64,000 nt of DNA, taken from contig NZ_AYPQ01000003.1 of NCBI RefSeq assembly GCF_000633635.1, forward strand, positions 91,694 to 155,693, given 5' to 3'. Below, piece by piece: positions 44,560 through 57,484 of the stretch (position 1 is its first letter; each line of letters begins with the position of its first letter). The notes under the pieces were generated by a model. The model had not been told where the DNA came from and ran no database searches. It worked only from the letters and a program-made list of their open reading frames with translations. The translations under genes and the position numbers were made by a program. Origin of the DNA: Enterococcus crotali. GTDB lineage: Bacteria > Bacillota > Bacilli > Lactobacillales > Enterococcaceae.

Positions 44560-47193
44560 TCATTTAATTTTTTTCAGTTTTCGAGTAATTAGTTTTTCAA
44601 GTTCTACGACTACAAATACAACGACCCCTGAAAGTAACGCTAATTTGATATATGGCCAACCTATAGTTGCTGTCCCTAGCGCTAGATGCATGATCGGCGT
44701 GTAAGTCAACAACCCTTGTAAAATAACTAAAACGAGCAGAGATAACCATAATATTTTATTTGAGAGGATACTTTTATTGATCGAAAACTTATAAATTTCC
44801 CGACAATTGATCATATAGAAAACTTGACCAAACACGATGGTTGTAATCAAAGTCGTTTGCATAACAGCTTCAGAAGCATTGCGTCCTTCTAAAAATCCAT
44901 TAACTAAAAAACCTAGGGCTGCTAATAAGAGTGACACATAGACGATTCGGAAAACAGCATATCGATCTAAAATATTTTCTTTGGGATTACGTGGTGGCTG
45001 CTCCATACCATTTTTTGCTAACGGTTCAAACCCTAAGGCGAATGACAATGTAATTGTAGTCACCATATTTAGCCACAGAATTTGTACAGAAGTCAACGGT
45101 AATGGTCTATCTAACAATAAGGAAACCACTACTAATAATCCTTGTGCGAACGCCGTTGGTAAAGAAAAGTAAATTGTTTTTTTCAAGTTTTCATAAACGC
45201 GTCTACCTTCTTTGATCGCTAAGGTGATAGTCGCAAAATTATCATCTGCTAAGACCATATCCGCCGCATCTTTAGTCACTTCAGTTCCTTTGATTCCCAT
45301 AGCAATACCAATATCTGCTTGTTTAAGAGCTGGTGCATCATTGACACCATCGCCTGTCATTCCAACGATTTGTCCATTTTTTTGGATTGCATGAACTAAA
45401 CGTAGTTTATGCTCTGGTGTCGTTCTAGCATAAACATCATTTGTTAAGACCACTTGCGCCAGTTCATCATCGCTTAGTTGTTCAATATCTTTTCCTACCA
45501 ATGCATTTTCATAGTTCTCAAGCCCAATTTCTTTGGCAATCGCTACCGCAGTATCCTTATGATCCCCAGTAATCATTTTCACTGAAACGCCTGCTTTGCG
45601 ACTGATACGAACTGCTTCGATTGCTTCTTTTTTTGGCGGATCGATAATCCCAAATAGACCTGCAAGTACCATCCCATTTTGCAAATCTTCATGCGCAAGT
45701 GTTGCATGATCTTTTGTCACTTCTTTAAACGCAGCAGCTAAAATTCTTTGACCTTTAGTTGCTTGTTGGCTGATTTTTTGCTGCCAATAGGGTTCATTGA
45801 ACGCTTCTGATTTTTCATCTGCTAGTTGATAATCAACCATATTTAATAAAATGTCTGGTGCTCCTTTTAAATAAATATAGCGTTTATCTTGGATATCGAC
45901 TAATGTCGCCATGTATTTATAAGATGAATCAAAAGGAATTTTACTGATATCATGTTCTTCTTCCACAAGAGCTGTATGATTTGCCCAATCAAGTAATGCG
46001 CCTTCTGTAGGATTTCCGATCACTTCTCGGACACCATTTTTATATCTGATTTTTGTATCATTACAATACAAAGCAATTTCAGCCATTTTTCGTAAATTTC
46101 CATCTTTTTCGACTTGGCGAATAGAATCTGATTCTGCCTTATTTTTTGTTGTATCGATCGTTTCTTTTGTAGTTACTAGTGCTACAACTTCCATCTCATT
46201 TTTTGTTAGAGTTCCTGTTTTATCCGAGCAGATCACGCCCATACTTCCCAACGTCTCAACAGCTGGCATTTTTTTGATAATAGCATGCTGACGTGCCATT
46301 CGTGTTACACCGACGGATAAAATAATAGATAAAACGGCTGGTAATCCTTCTGGAACAGCCGAAACAGCTAAAGCAATCATAGAAGAAAGTAATTCACTTG
46401 CCGACAATTCTCGGAAAAACAAACTAAACAAAACAAGAAAGACGATTAATCCCATTAAAAATAGAAAAATTTGTTTATTTAATTGTTTCATTTTTTTGAT
46501 TAAAGGTGTTTCATGACTCCCCACACTTTTCAAATGCTGATTGATCTTACCGATCTCAGTTTGATCTCCGATTTGTACAACGATCCCAATACCTGTACCA
46601 CTATTGACTAATGTACCGGAATACGCCATATTTGTGTGATCACCCAGATCTGCATCTTCATCAAGTGTAAGAGTATTTTTCTCAACAGGCGTTGATTCAC
46701 CCGTTAAAATAGCTTCATCAATCACTAAATTATAAGCTTCCATCAATCTGAGATCTGCTGGAATAATATCTCCTGGACTTAAATAAACAATATCACCCGA
46801 TACTAAAGATTCAGCTTTAACCGTTTCTTTTTCACCATCTAGTAAAACGACTGCCTCGGAGCTCATCATAGATGAAAGACTTTCCAAAGAATCCGTGGCT
46901 TTTGCTTCTTGAACATAACCGATAACTGCATTGATGATCACTACAAACAAAATAATTGCCATATCAACAAAATCGCCACTGATACCTTTTAAGACAGCTG
47001 ATACAAGTAGCACATAAATCAATAAATCATGAAAGTGATGGAAAAACTTTTGTAATTTACTTGCTTCTTTTTCTTTTGAAAGAGTGTTACTCCCTTCTTC
47101 TTGTTTCTTTTTTCTTAGCGCTGTATCAAGCCCGTTTGGACCAGATTTTAACGCTGTTAACACTTGTTCTGCTGTCATTTTATACCATATCAT
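44560..47193 (-). CDS. cation-transporting P-type ATPase (Ca2+-type, P2)
   Basis: An 877-aa P2-type pump with about ten membrane segments. N-terminal cation-ATPase domain, TGES at the actuator domain (AILTGESTPVEK), phosphorylated Asp in CSDKTGTLTKNEM, and hinge MTGDGVNDAPALKQADIGIAMG. The TM4 segment AVPEGLPAVLSI fits calcium or mixed-cation pumps of the SERCA/PMR1 type rather than Na+/K+ pumps. It exports or imports a cation at the cell membrane; calcium is likely but manganese is possible. AGGAGGGG precedes the ATG. Monocistronic. Confidence 0.88.
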   Translation of the reverse strand: MIWYKMTAEQVLTALKSGPNGLDTALRKKKQEEGSNTLSKEKEASKLQKFFHHFHDLLIYVLLVSAVLKGISGDFVDMAIILFVVIINAVIGYVQEAKATDSLESLSSMMSSEAVVLLDGEKETVKAESLVSGDIVYLSPGDIIPADLRLMEAYNLVIDEAILTGESTPVEKNTLTLDEDADLGDHTNMAYSGTLVNSGTGIGIVVQIGDQTEIGKINQHLKSVGSHETPLIKKMKQLNKQIFLFLMGLIVFLVLFSLFFRELSASELLSSMIALAVSAVPEGLPAVLSIILSVGVTRMARQHAIIKKMPAVETLGSMGVICSDKTGTLTKNEMEVVALVTTKETIDTTKNKAESDSIRQVEKDGNLRKMAEIALYCNDTKIRYKNGVREVIGNPTEGALLDWANHTALVEEEHDISKIPFDSSYKYMATLVDIQDKRYIYLKGAPDILLNMVDYQLADEKSEAFNEPYWQQKISQQATKGQRILAAAFKEVTKDHATLAHEDLQNGMVLAGLFGIIDPPKKEAIEAVRISRKAGVSVKMITGDHKDTAVAIAKEIGLENYENALVGKDIEQLSDDELAQVVLTNDVYARTTPEHKLRLVHAIQKNGQIVGMTGDGVNDAPALKQADIGIAMGIKGTEVTKDAADMVLADDNFATITLAIKEGRRVYENLKKTIYFSLPTAFAQGLLVVVSLLLDRPLPLTSVQILWLNMVTTITLSFALGFEPLAKNGMEQPPRNPKENILDRYAVFRIVYVSLLLAALGFLVNGFLEGRNASEAVMQTTLITTIVFGQVFYMINCREIYKFSINKSILSNKILWLSLLVLVILQGLLTYTPIMHLALGTATIGWPYIKLALLSGVVVFVVVELEKLITRKLKKIK

Positions 47194-47320
47194 AACGACC
47201 CCTCCTCAATACTTTATTAAAGTGTACAAAATTGGAAGAGTAATTCATAACAAAAAGCCTTTGAGTGAAACAAAAATTATCTTTTCTTTAATTCTTAGAC
47301 TTCCCACTTTTAATTTATAT

Positions 47321-47358
47321 AAAAATAAGACCCAACTCATAAATGAGTCGGGTCTTAT
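47321..47358 (-). terminator. rpmE2 terminator
   Basis: ATAAGACCC and GGGTCTTAT arms (with CGACTCAT/ATGAGT inside) followed by TTTTTATAT on the minus strand. Confidence 0.8.
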
Positions 47359-47375
47359 AACCATTGCTGTTTGAA

Positions 47376-47645
47376 TTAAGCTTCTGGGTTGGCGTTGGCA
47401 TCTTTGATACCATACTTTTTGTTGAAACGGTCCACACGTCCGTCTGCTTGTGTGAATTTTTGACGTCCAGTGTAAAATGGATGAGAGTCAGATGTAACTT
47501 CGACACGGATTACTGGATAAGTATTTCCGTCTTCCCATTCAACTGTTTCATCAGAGTGCTTAGTAGAACCTGATAAGAATTTAAAACCAGTTGTTGAGTC
47601 CATAAAAATAACTGGATGATATTCTGGATGGATATCTTGTTTCAT
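47376..47645 (-). CDS. rpmE2: 50S ribosomal protein L31, type B
   Basis: An 89-aa L31 of the zinc-free type: begins [17 protein letters not shown] and lacks the CxxC pairs of the type A form. It carries the conserved [25 protein letters not shown] segment. Type B L31 replaces the zinc form when zinc is scarce in many bacteria; here it may be the only copy. It sits downstream of rho as in Bacillus-like synteny. Confidence 0.95.
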   Translation of the reverse strand: MKQDIHPEYHPVIFMDSTTGFKFLSGSTKHSDETVEWEDGNTYPVIRVEVTSDSHPFYTGRQKFTQADGRVDRFNKKYGIKDANANPEA

Positions 47646-47743
47646 AGTCTTTTCGCTCCTTTGCCCTGATCCATTTGCTGCATCAGAGTTTATTTGTCGG
47701 TATACAACAGTACTATAATAGCATGATTCGTTTATCGATGCAA

Positions 47744-49036
47744 TTATCTTTTAATATTTTTTTTCGCTTGTCTTCCAAAAGAGACATCGTGAAAATCTTC
47801 AAAGAATTTTTGATTGTTTTTGGTTTTACGTAAAAATTTAACGAACTGCTCTGTATACTCTAACGAATCACCTGTCATATGATTACGCAACTTCCAAATT
47901 TCTTCTAGTTGATCTGCTGACATCAACAAATCTTCTTTACGCGTACCAGATTTCTTGATATCGATTGCAGGGAAAATACGGCGGTCCGCTAAATCACGAG
48001 ACAAGTGTAGCTCCATATTCCCAGTTCCTTTGAACTCTTCGAAGATCACGTCGTCCATTCGACTCCCTGTATCCACTAAAGCCGTTGCAAGAATCGTCAA
48101 ACTTCCGCCCTCTTCAATATTTCTAGCTGCACCAAAGAAACGTTTTGGTTTATAGAAAGCGGCCGGATCGATTCCTCCGCTCAACGTACGACCACTAGCT
48201 GGAATCACTAGGTTATAAGCACGAGCTAAACGTGTAATACTATCCATTAAAATCACAACATCTCGTTTGTCTTCAACTAAACGCATCGCACGCTCCAAAA
48301 CCAACTCAGACACACGTGTATGATTTTGCGGTTGTTGATCAAATGTCGAAGAAACAACATCCCCGTTCACACTACGCTCTAGGTCTGTCACTTCTTCTGG
48401 ACGTTCATCGATCAAAAGTAAAATCAATTCTACATCTGGATAATTTTCTGAAATACCATTGGCAATCTCTTTCAACACACTTGTCTTACCTGCTTTAGGA
48501 GGTGCCACGATCAAACCACGCTGACCAAAGCCGACTGGAGAGAAAATATCGATCATGCGTGTCGATAATCTGCCGGGAGTTGTTTCTAATTTGATTTGTT
48601 TTTCGGGGTAAAGTGGTGTTAAGGCTGGGAAATGCGGGCGTTCTTTTGCTTCTTCAGGATCTTTCCCGTTGACACTTTCAACATGCATCAAGCCATAATA
48701 ACGTTCTGATTCTTTTGGAGGCCGTGCCTTTCCGGCAACTTTGTCACCATTACGTAAACCAAATCGGCGAATTTGAGAAGACGAGATATAGATGTCTTCT
48801 GCACTAGGTCCATAATTGATTGGACGTAAAAAACCATAGCCGTCTTGAGAAACAATATCAAGGATTCCCTCCATGAAGAAAAACCCTTGTTTCTCAGCTT
48901 GTGCTCTGATAACTGCTAAAGAAAGTTCTTTTTTATTCATTTGACTATAATATGGGATCTTGAATTCTTTCGCATACGAATAAATATCTTTTAATGTACT
49001 GTTTTCAAGTTCCGCCATCGTTAAATAGTCACTCAT
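47744..49036 (-). CDS. rho: transcription termination factor Rho
   Basis: Hexameric RNA-dependent ATPase that releases RNA polymerase. 430 aa with the N-terminal Rho-N helix bundle (residues about 5-48), the RNA-binding cold-shock-like domain ([16 protein letters not shown]), Walker [15 protein letters not shown], and Walker [12 protein letters not shown]. The Q-loop and R-loop regions ([17 protein letters not shown]) are intact. It overlaps murZ by four bases (ATGA). Confidence 0.97.
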   Translation of the reverse strand: MSDYLTMAELENSTLKDIYSYAKEFKIPYYSQMNKKELSLAVIRAQAEKQGFFFMEGILDIVSQDGYGFLRPINYGPSAEDIYISSSQIRRFGLRNGDKVAGKARPPKESERYYGLMHVESVNGKDPEEAKERPHFPALTPLYPEKQIKLETTPGRLSTRMIDIFSPVGFGQRGLIVAPPKAGKTSVLKEIANGISENYPDVELILLLIDERPEEVTDLERSVNGDVVSSTFDQQPQNHTRVSELVLERAMRLVEDKRDVVILMDSITRLARAYNLVIPASGRTLSGGIDPAAFYKPKRFFGAARNIEEGGSLTILATALVDTGSRMDDVIFEEFKGTGNMELHLSRDLADRRIFPAIDIKKSGTRKEDLLMSADQLEEIWKLRNHMTGDSLEYTEQFVKFLRKTKNNQKFFEDFHDVSFGRQAKKNIKR

Positions 49037-50313
49037 TTAGCCACCTCGATTTCTTCTTCAGTTTCGATCATTTGAATGTCTGCACCAAGTGCCGTTAATT
49101 TTTCAATAATATGATCATAACCACGTAAAATGTATTCTACATTGTAGATTGTCGTTGTTCCTGTCGCCATTAAACCAGCTATCACTAAACAAGCACCTGC
49201 TCTAAGATCCGAAGCAACAACTTCTGCTCCATGTAATTGCGTTGGACCATTGATTACGATCATATTGCCTTCAATCGATGCATCTGCCCCCATTCGTACA
49301 AGTTCTGGAATATGTTTTGTCCGTTGTGCGTAGATACTATCAATAACCTCACCTGTACCCTTAGCTTTTAACATCAAAGGCGTGATCGGTTGTTGTAAAT
49401 CTGTTGCAAAACCTGGATATGGATATGTTTTGACTGTTGTCATTTTTAGATCATGAGACGGATGTACTTCGATCATATCTTCTTCGATCGTCATTTTAAC
49501 GCCCATTTCTTGTAATTTAGCAATAAAACTTTCTAGATGTTCGTAAATCACGTTACGAACTTTTACACCTTCACCCATTGCTGCAGCTAAGGCTAAATAA
49601 GTACCAGCTTCAATTCGATCTGGAATGATCGAATGACGACAGCCGTGTAACTTTTCAACACCTTCGATTCGGATAATATCTGTTCCTGCTCCACGGATAT
49701 TTGCCCCCATATTATTCAATAAAGTGGCCACATCGATGATTTCCGGTTCACGAGCCGCATTCTCAATGATCGTTTTTCCTTCTGCTTTTACAGCAGCTAA
49801 CATGACATTGATTGTTGCGCCGATCGAAACCATATCCATAAAGATTCTAGTTCCATGAAGTCCGTCTTTCGTTCTTAAATACATTGCACCGTGTTCATTC
49901 GTTACATCAGCGCCTAACGCTTCAAAGCCTTTGATATGAAGATCGATGGGGCGAGGTCCTAAATAACAGCCCCCAGGCAGTCCAACAACACCTTCACCAA
50001 ACTTTCCTAATAATGAACCCATGAAGTAATATGAGGCACGCAGACTATTGATTTTTCCTTTTGGCATTGGAACAGAAACGATTTCAGTTGGATCGATGAC
50101 TAATATATTGTCAGTAAAGGTTGTTTTAGCACCCATGATTTCTAAAATTTCAATTAACGAATGTACATCTTGAATATCAGGGACACCATCTAATGTTACT
50201 GGTGAATCAGCCAAAATAGCTGCTGGAATTAATGCAACTGCACTATTTTTGGCTCCGCTGATTGATACTTCTCCTGTTAAAGGACGATTACCATTGATTA
50301 CGATTTTTTTCAT
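49033..50313 (-). CDS. murZ: UDP-N-acetylglucosamine 1-carboxyvinyltransferase (MurA2/MurZ)
   Basis: First committed enzyme of peptidoglycan synthesis, adding enolpyruvate to UDP-GlcNAc. 426 aa with catalytic Cys116 in [12 protein letters not shown] and the Lys22-Asn23 pair in [10 protein letters not shown]. Low-GC Gram-positives have two MurA paralogues; the setting next to rho, rpmE and fba matches the second one (MurZ/MurAB) of Bacillus. With Cys present the enzyme should be fosfomycin-sensitive. Confidence 0.92.
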   Translation of the reverse strand: MKKIVINGNRPLTGEVSISGAKNSAVALIPAAILADSPVTLDGVPDIQDVHSLIEILEIMGAKTTFTDNILVIDPTEIVSVPMPKGKINSLRASYYFMGSLLGKFGEGVVGLPGGCYLGPRPIDLHIKGFEALGADVTNEHGAMYLRTKDGLHGTRIFMDMVSIGATINVMLAAVKAEGKTIIENAAREPEIIDVATLLNNMGANIRGAGTDIIRIEGVEKLHGCRHSIIPDRIEAGTYLALAAAMGEGVKVRNVIYEHLESFIAKLQEMGVKMTIEEDMIEVHPSHDLKMTTVKTYPYPGFATDLQQPITPLMLKAKGTGEVIDSIYAQRTKHIPELVRMGADASIEGNMIVINGPTQLHGAEVVASDLRAGACLVIAGLMATGTTTIYNVEYILRGYDHIIEKLTALGADIQMIETEEEIEVAK

Positions 50314-50542
50314 TTATTATTCTCACCTATCTATGTAAAACAAATAGTTTTATTTTTTTGTAATATACCCAAACTATTCTAACACATTAAAGGACAATAA
50401 AAAAGCCAATAGCCGTTCGCTTTCAACTATTTTTCATCATTTACTTGTTTTTATGTCATTTTTAAAACTAATTGAACCTTGCTCAACGAAAAAACAAGAC
50501 TAAACAGTCCATCCTCAGTTGAACAATTTTTTCTCATCAGTA
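50314..50542. other. spacer upstream of murZ
   Basis: AT-rich spacer holding the murZ leader. No open frame, repeat or clear promoter was recognised apart from the fba terminator at its right end. Confidence 0.5.
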
Positions 50543-50598
50543 AAAAAGAGTGTGAAACAAACCAAATTAAACATCAGTTTGTTTCACACTCTTTTTTT
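50543..50598. terminator. fba terminator
   Basis: AAAAAGAGTGTGAAACAAAC pairs exactly with GTTTGTTTCACACTCTTTTT around a 14-base loop, with T runs on both strands. Confidence 0.9.
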
Positions 50599-50632
50599 GA
50601 ATAAGTGACTTTTTCTCAGCCGCTTAAATTTA

Positions 50633-51499
50633 TTATGCTTTGTTAGCAGAACCGAACCATTCGATACGTTGTTCTACTAATTCAGTAACAGCTTTTGTTC
50701 CTGGTGCTAATAATTTACGAGGGTCAAATCCTTTACCTTCAAGATCTTTGCCTTCTTCGATGTATTTACGTGTTGCTGCTGCAAATACTTCTTGACACTC
50801 AGTGTTTACGTTGATTTTAGACACGCCCATTGAGATTGCTTTTTGAACTTGTTCTAAAGGAATACCTGATCCACCGTGTAATACTAATGGAATGTCACCA
50901 ACAGCGTCAGCGATTTCTTGTAAGTGGTCAAATGCTAATCCAGTCCAGTTGTCTGGGTATGAACCGTGGATGTTACCGATTCCGCATGCTAGGTAATCAA
51001 TACCTGTAGCAACCATTTGTACACATTCTTGAACGTCAGCTAATTCGCCAGAACCGATGATTCCGTCTTCTTCGCCGCCGATTGAACCAACTTCACATTC
51101 TACAGAAACGCCTTTAGCATGTGCTTTGGCAACAACATCTTTCGCTTTTTCGATGTTTTCTTCAAATGGTAAGTGAGATCCGTCAAACATTACTGAAGTA
51201 TAGCCGATTTCGATACATTCTAATGCATCTTCATATTCACCGTGGTCTAAGTGAAGAGCTACTGGTACAGTAATACCCATTGAATCGATCAAATCTTTTA
51301 CTAAATCGTAACATACTTGGTATCCGCCCATGTATTTAGCCGCACCCATAGAAGTTTGGATCAAAACTGGCGCTTTTTTAGCTTCTGCAGCTTCAAGAAT
51401 CGCTTTTGTCCATTCTAGGTTGTTTGTGTTGAATCCTCCGACACCGTAGCCGCCTTTGCGAGCTGCTTTAAGAAATTCTGTTCCTGATACTAATGGCAT
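50633..51499 (-). CDS. fba: class II fructose-bisphosphate aldolase
   Basis: Zinc-dependent glycolytic aldolase of 288 aa. Metal ligands are in HLDHGEYEDAL (His-Asp-His) and LVLHGGSGIP, with YTSVMFDGSHLPFEENI the family signature. It lies upstream of murZ-rho as in Bacillus, but with its own terminator. GGAGGAA precedes the ATG. The leader carries a perfect palindrome that may control it. Confidence 0.96.
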   Translation of the reverse strand: MPLVSGTEFLKAARKGGYGVGGFNTNNLEWTKAILEAAEAKKAPVLIQTSMGAAKYMGGYQVCYDLVKDLIDSMGITVPVALHLDHGEYEDALECIEIGYTSVMFDGSHLPFEENIEKAKDVVAKAHAKGVSVECEVGSIGGEEDGIIGSGELADVQECVQMVATGIDYLACGIGNIHGSYPDNWTGLAFDHLQEIADAVGDIPLVLHGGSGIPLEQVQKAISMGVSKINVNTECQEVFAAATRKYIEEGKDLEGKGFDPRKLLAPGTKAVTELVEQRIEWFGSANKA

Positions 51500-51536
51500 A
51501 ATAAAATTCCTCCTAAGTTTTAAAAAAACTTTATTT

Positions 51537-51554
51537 GTTAAGGATATCCTTAAC
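51537..51554 (-). promoter_or_regulatory. perfect palindrome in the fba leader
   Basis: GTTAAGGATATCCTTAAC is fully self-complementary over 18 bases. It lies 38 bases before the fba ATG and just downstream of a TGCTAAAAT extended -10 candidate (minus strand), a position suited to a repressor. No known factor was matched. Confidence 0.5.
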
Positions 51555-51664
51555 CAACAGTTACATTTTAGCAGACTTTTTAGTACTTTTCTACTAAAAT
51601 TGACTTTTTCAGAAAACTTTTGTCCAGACTTTCACAAAACTGTAGACACTTGCTGCTTTTTGTC

Positions 51665-51705
51665 CAAAAAAAGAGTGAAACAAGTACGGTTTCCTGTCTC
51701 ACTCT
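51665..51705 (-). terminator. terminator of the PTS operon
   Basis: AGAGTGA(G/A)ACAGG and CTTGTTTCACTCT arms followed by TTTTTTTGG on the minus strand, just past the stop at 51714. Confidence 0.75.
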
Positions 51706-51713
51706 GCCAAACA

Positions 51714-52166
51714 TTATAATGATAAACGAATCCAAACAACCAGAATCGTCAATACACCTACAAACCCCATCAATCCGTAAGTCATCCATTGCACTTGTCT
51801 TGATAAACCAGCTTCCTCTTTAGCATCTAATAAGCTTCGATAGAATAAGAGACACAGTATAAACCCTGGAATATTTAATGAAACGAGTTGTTGAACCAAA
51901 TTGAATTTTAAATAGGTACCCAATAACGAGTGACGACAATCACTTGAATTGCCAAGGACATATAGTCCAAACAATTGGAAAATCAACAATAACACAACTA
52001 TGCTTGTTAAAGTCAAACTAGGAATATGCATAAAAACAGTCCCAACTGAAACATTTTGGACCATTGCCAAACTCAAACTATATAAACCAAATAACAGTGG
52101 GACTATAAGCCAATAACCAAATAATAGTCGTTTCATTTTCGTTGGATGTAAAAGAACTGTCATCAC
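51714..52166 (-). CDS. predicted four-helix membrane protein of unknown function
   Basis: A 150-aa protein not recognised. Four hydrophobic segments at about residues 15-35, 50-72, 95-110 and 125-148, with a Cys-containing loop (GNSSDCRHSLLG) between the second and third. It overlaps the RpiR regulator stop by four bases (ATGA), so it is translated with it and is the last gene of the alpha-glucoside operon. An accessory role in sugar uptake is only a guess from position. Confidence 0.65.
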   Translation of the reverse strand: MMTVLLHPTKMKRLLFGYWLIVPLLFGLYSLSLAMVQNVSVGTVFMHIPSLTLTSIVVLLLIFQLFGLYVLGNSSDCRHSLLGTYLKFNLVQQLVSLNIPGFILCLLFYRSLLDAKEEAGLSRQVQWMTYGLMGFVGVLTILVVWIRLSL

Positions 52167-52936
52167 ATTTCCTCCTCAAATTGTTTGTTTAAATATGTCA
52201 CATATTTTCTATAGATCAAATCAACCAGCACACTTAACCCAACTAAGGACTGAGCAATGTGTTCTTTACCAGAAACAGTAAAAGGGGTTGAATAATAAAA
52301 ATAGGCATATTGAGCATGTTCTGCAAAAAAGTTATGAGAGAAAGCAGTGATAGACGCAACAGGGATTTTCCGTGCATTCAAAGAAAGAATATTTTCTTTG
52401 ACATCATCTGTTTCCCCACTTAATGATACAAATAACACAATATCTTCTTTGCTGATCATCGACATACTGATATCTAGTTCTGTTTTAACTGGAATGATAA
52501 TCGAACGTTTATCACAAATCATCAACATCTTAGAAAATTCTTCAATGACTTTACGTTGTGAGTATCCTGTTGCGTAACAATAAACAGTACTTGCCTTTTG
52601 AATGGCTCTATTTAACGAAGTGAAATCAGTCTGTTGTGCTAGTTTAACTGTATTTTCAATATCTTTTGTTTGCAGATCAATCAAGTCTGTTTCTGTTGTA
52701 CCAATATTATTTTGTTTTGCTTGTCGCATAAAATATTTAAATTCTGAATAGCCGGAAAAACCTAACTTTTTAGTCAAACGTAAAATCGATGATTTGGAAC
52801 TATGGACTTTTTCACCTAATTCAATAATACTAAGTCGCATAATATCTTGTTCATTTTCTAAAATGTATCCTAAAATAGCCCAATCCATCTCACTCAAATT
52901 TTTTTGGTGTTTTTGCATCAACGTCTCTAAATTCAT
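52163..52936 (-). CDS. RpiR/MurR family regulator (HTH + SIS domain)
   Basis: A 257-aa regulator. N-terminal helix-turn-helix (IELGEKVHSSKSSILRLTKKLGFSGYSEFKYF, residues about 41-72) and a C-terminal SIS sugar-phosphate-binding domain (YATGYSQRKVIEEF; VSLSGETDDV). Located downstream of a 6-phospho-alpha-glucosidase and PTS EIICB, as GlvR in Bacillus. It probably senses a phosphorylated disaccharide and controls the operon. Confidence 0.87.
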   Translation of the reverse strand: MNLETLMQKHQKNLSEMDWAILGYILENEQDIMRLSIIELGEKVHSSKSSILRLTKKLGFSGYSEFKYFMRQAKQNNIGTTETDLIDLQTKDIENTVKLAQQTDFTSLNRAIQKASTVYCYATGYSQRKVIEEFSKMLMICDKRSIIIPVKTELDISMSMISKEDIVLFVSLSGETDDVKENILSLNARKIPVASITAFSHNFFAEHAQYAYFYYSTPFTVSGKEHIAQSLVGLSVLVDLIYRKYVTYLNKQFEEEM

Positions 52937-53038
52937 ATCGGGTCCCTCATTTCCTTAGTGTTCTCCCCTTAGTATAAAGGATGAAAAATCAAAACGATAC
53001 TAAGGGAATTTTCTAAGGAAAATGATAGCAAACGATTC

Positions 53039-56008
<2,970 letters not shown>

Positions 56009-56063
56009 TAGTGAAACACCCTCCTTCTATTTATTTACTTTACACATTAGTTATACCATCGGA

Positions 56064-56077
56064 TGAATCCGCTATCA
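56064..56077 (-). promoter_or_regulatory. candidate cre (CcpA) site
   Basis: The minus strand reads TGATAGCGGATTCA, which fits the loose cre consensus TGWNANCGNWNNCA at every fixed position. It lies 56 bases before the EIICB start, a usual place for catabolite repression of a sugar PTS operon. Confidence 0.6.
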
Positions 56078-56185
56078 ATCCTTTGGAGATCTTCTGGGAA
56101 GTCAGTTTCCAACAAGAGAAAAAGTGTCAAGTTCTGGGAAATTTACCAAGAATGTCTACAACAAAAATAGACTAAAGTTAAAGGA

Positions 56186-56350
56186 TGTGGGACAAAACTA
56201 AAAATCAGTTTTGATGTGTGTTCTAAAACCGAATAAACGGCGAGAAAAAAAGCTCCTTCGGAAATAAGCTGGAATTCACAAAAATTTGAAGAACAATTTT
56301 CGTAAATTCCAGCTTATTTCTCAGAGCTAAACGCTTTTGTCTCGACCTCC
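56186..56350 (+). repeat. Family B repeat, full copy
   Basis: Contains the CAAAACTAAAAATCAGTTTTG hairpin start, then CCGAATAAACGG, an outer arm GCGAGAAAAAAAGC matched by GCTTTTGTCTCG, and a long central stem AAATAAGCTGGAATT with AATTCCAGCTTATTT. Compared with the 59.6 kb copy the arms differ in parallel. It lies between the 56.4 kb gene and the PTS operon and may act as terminator for the former; it fills most of the 370-base gap. Confidence 0.85.
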
Positions 56351-56378
56351 TCTAATCCTAGTAAGCTGTTAGTCTATT

Positions 56379-57104
56379 TTACAATTTTTCTTTTATATAT
56401 GAATCATGTAACCATTTTTCAGTTACTCTGCCGGCTTCCCAGACAATGCCTCTTTCAAAAGTAATCACTTCGCCATTACTTCCAACAATCAGCCAGCTAT
56501 AATCACTTGTAGATGGGCGATAACATTTATACTTCATTCCTGAAACAGTTACTTCATGACCTTCTAAAATAATTGTTTCATCATGTTGGTCGATCCATAA
56601 ATTCTCCAGTGTTTCAAAATATCCTGGGTCAAATTGATCTAAAAATTGTTTAGCGATTCTTTTTGTTTCTTCTTTACTCAATAATTTTTGATCATCAGAC
56701 AGGGTATATTTTTGATCCATGTGAGTAAATCCAAGAATGTGCTTTGTTTCTTTTTCAATAGTAACCGAAAAATGTTCTCCGAATAAATCATTGTTTATTT
56801 TCTCAGGTATATATCGAACCAGCAGAATACCTTTCCCGTTTTGCTCCAGATCATTTGTTACACTTTTTAAATCAAATTCATCTGGAATAGATAATTTTTC
56901 TTCAATAACCGTTAAGTAGTCTTGATACTCATCTCTTAACGCTTGATTTACATTTACTTCAGCCGTCATTTTTTTATCTCCTTCCATAGATAACTTTTTA
57001 TTGGTCGATTGAACGTCATTTTTTGAATCACTCACCGTCTTGTTTTGCATGAGTTGAAAACTATAAAGAACAATGCAAACCAAAAGCCCAATAAACACTT
57101 TCAC
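56379..57104 (-). CDS. exported protein of unknown function
   Basis: A 241-aa protein with an N-terminal hydrophobic segment (residues about 2-18) that is a signal anchor rather than a lipoprotein signal. The mature part is charged and has two alpha/beta blocks with the pattern KETKHILGFTHMDQKYTLSDDQKLLSKEETKRIAKQFL, which recalls YcdB/PepSY-like modules, but I cannot assign a family. Starts with GTG behind a weak site. It follows the 62-aa membrane gene and may be under the same MerR protein. Confidence 0.6.
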   Translation of the reverse strand: MKVFIGLLVCIVLYSFQLMQNKTVSDSKNDVQSTNKKLSMEGDKKMTAEVNVNQALRDEYQDYLTVIEEKLSIPDEFDLKSVTNDLEQNGKGILLVRYIPEKINNDLFGEHFSVTIEKETKHILGFTHMDQKYTLSDDQKLLSKEETKRIAKQFLDQFDPGYFETLENLWIDQHDETIILEGHEVTVSGMKYKCYRPSTSDYSWLIVGSNGEVITFERGIVWEAGRVTEKWLHDSYIKEKL

Positions 57105-57168
57105 TTTCCAACCTTTAAAATACCTAATAAAACCAGCTCCTCTTCATTAGAATCTCTTTATTAACGAA

Positions 57169-57357
57169 CTATCTCTTCACAAGCACTGTGATTAATTTTG
57201 GTAAAAACGATGAACTAACCACAATAACAACAAAAGTAATCAACCAAGATACCATCCACATACACAAAGAGTAAGAATGAACTTGAGCATGTACAAATGT
57301 TAAGCTACGTAAAATGCTAGCCGTTGGAATAAAGGCATTGAGATCTCTACTAAACAT
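57169..57357 (-). CDS. 62-aa membrane protein, possibly a deletion remnant
   Basis: One long hydrophobic segment (about residues 33-52, MWMVSWLITFVVIVVSSSFL) and a preceding amphipathic stretch. A good GGAG site is 10 bases before the ATG and a promoter with a dyad lies above, so it is probably expressed. The shape ASILRSLTFVHAQVHSY followed by a last helix recalls the end of ABC-2 type permeases, so it may be a permease with an internal deletion. Otherwise unrecognised. Confidence 0.5.
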   Translation of the reverse strand: MFSRDLNAFIPTASILRSLTFVHAQVHSYSLCMWMVSWLITFVVIVVSSSFLPKLITVLVKR

Positions 57358-57388
57358 TGGATATTTTCTCCTTTTTTATAACCCTAAT

Positions 57389-57418
57389 ATTGTAGATAAT
57401 CTACAATAATTGTACAAT
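57389..57418. promoter_or_regulatory. tandem dyads between the MerR gene and the 62-aa gene
   Basis: ATTGTAGAT A ATCTACAAT (57389-57407) is a perfect 19-base dyad, followed at 57409-57418 by the palindrome ATTGTACAAT. They lie in the intergenic region between the two divergent genes, a natural MerR operator position. Confidence 0.65.
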
Positions 57419-57429
57419 ATATCCATTGA

Positions 57430-57458
57430 TTGTCAATATGTTTTTTTTGTTGTATACT
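57430..57458 (+). promoter_or_regulatory. promoter of the MerR gene
   Basis: TTGTCA (57430-57435), 17 bases, TATACT (57453-57458), 26 bases before the ATG. Close to consensus. Confidence 0.75.
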
Positions 57459-57484
57459 GAATCAAACAAAAGTGGGAGGTCATT

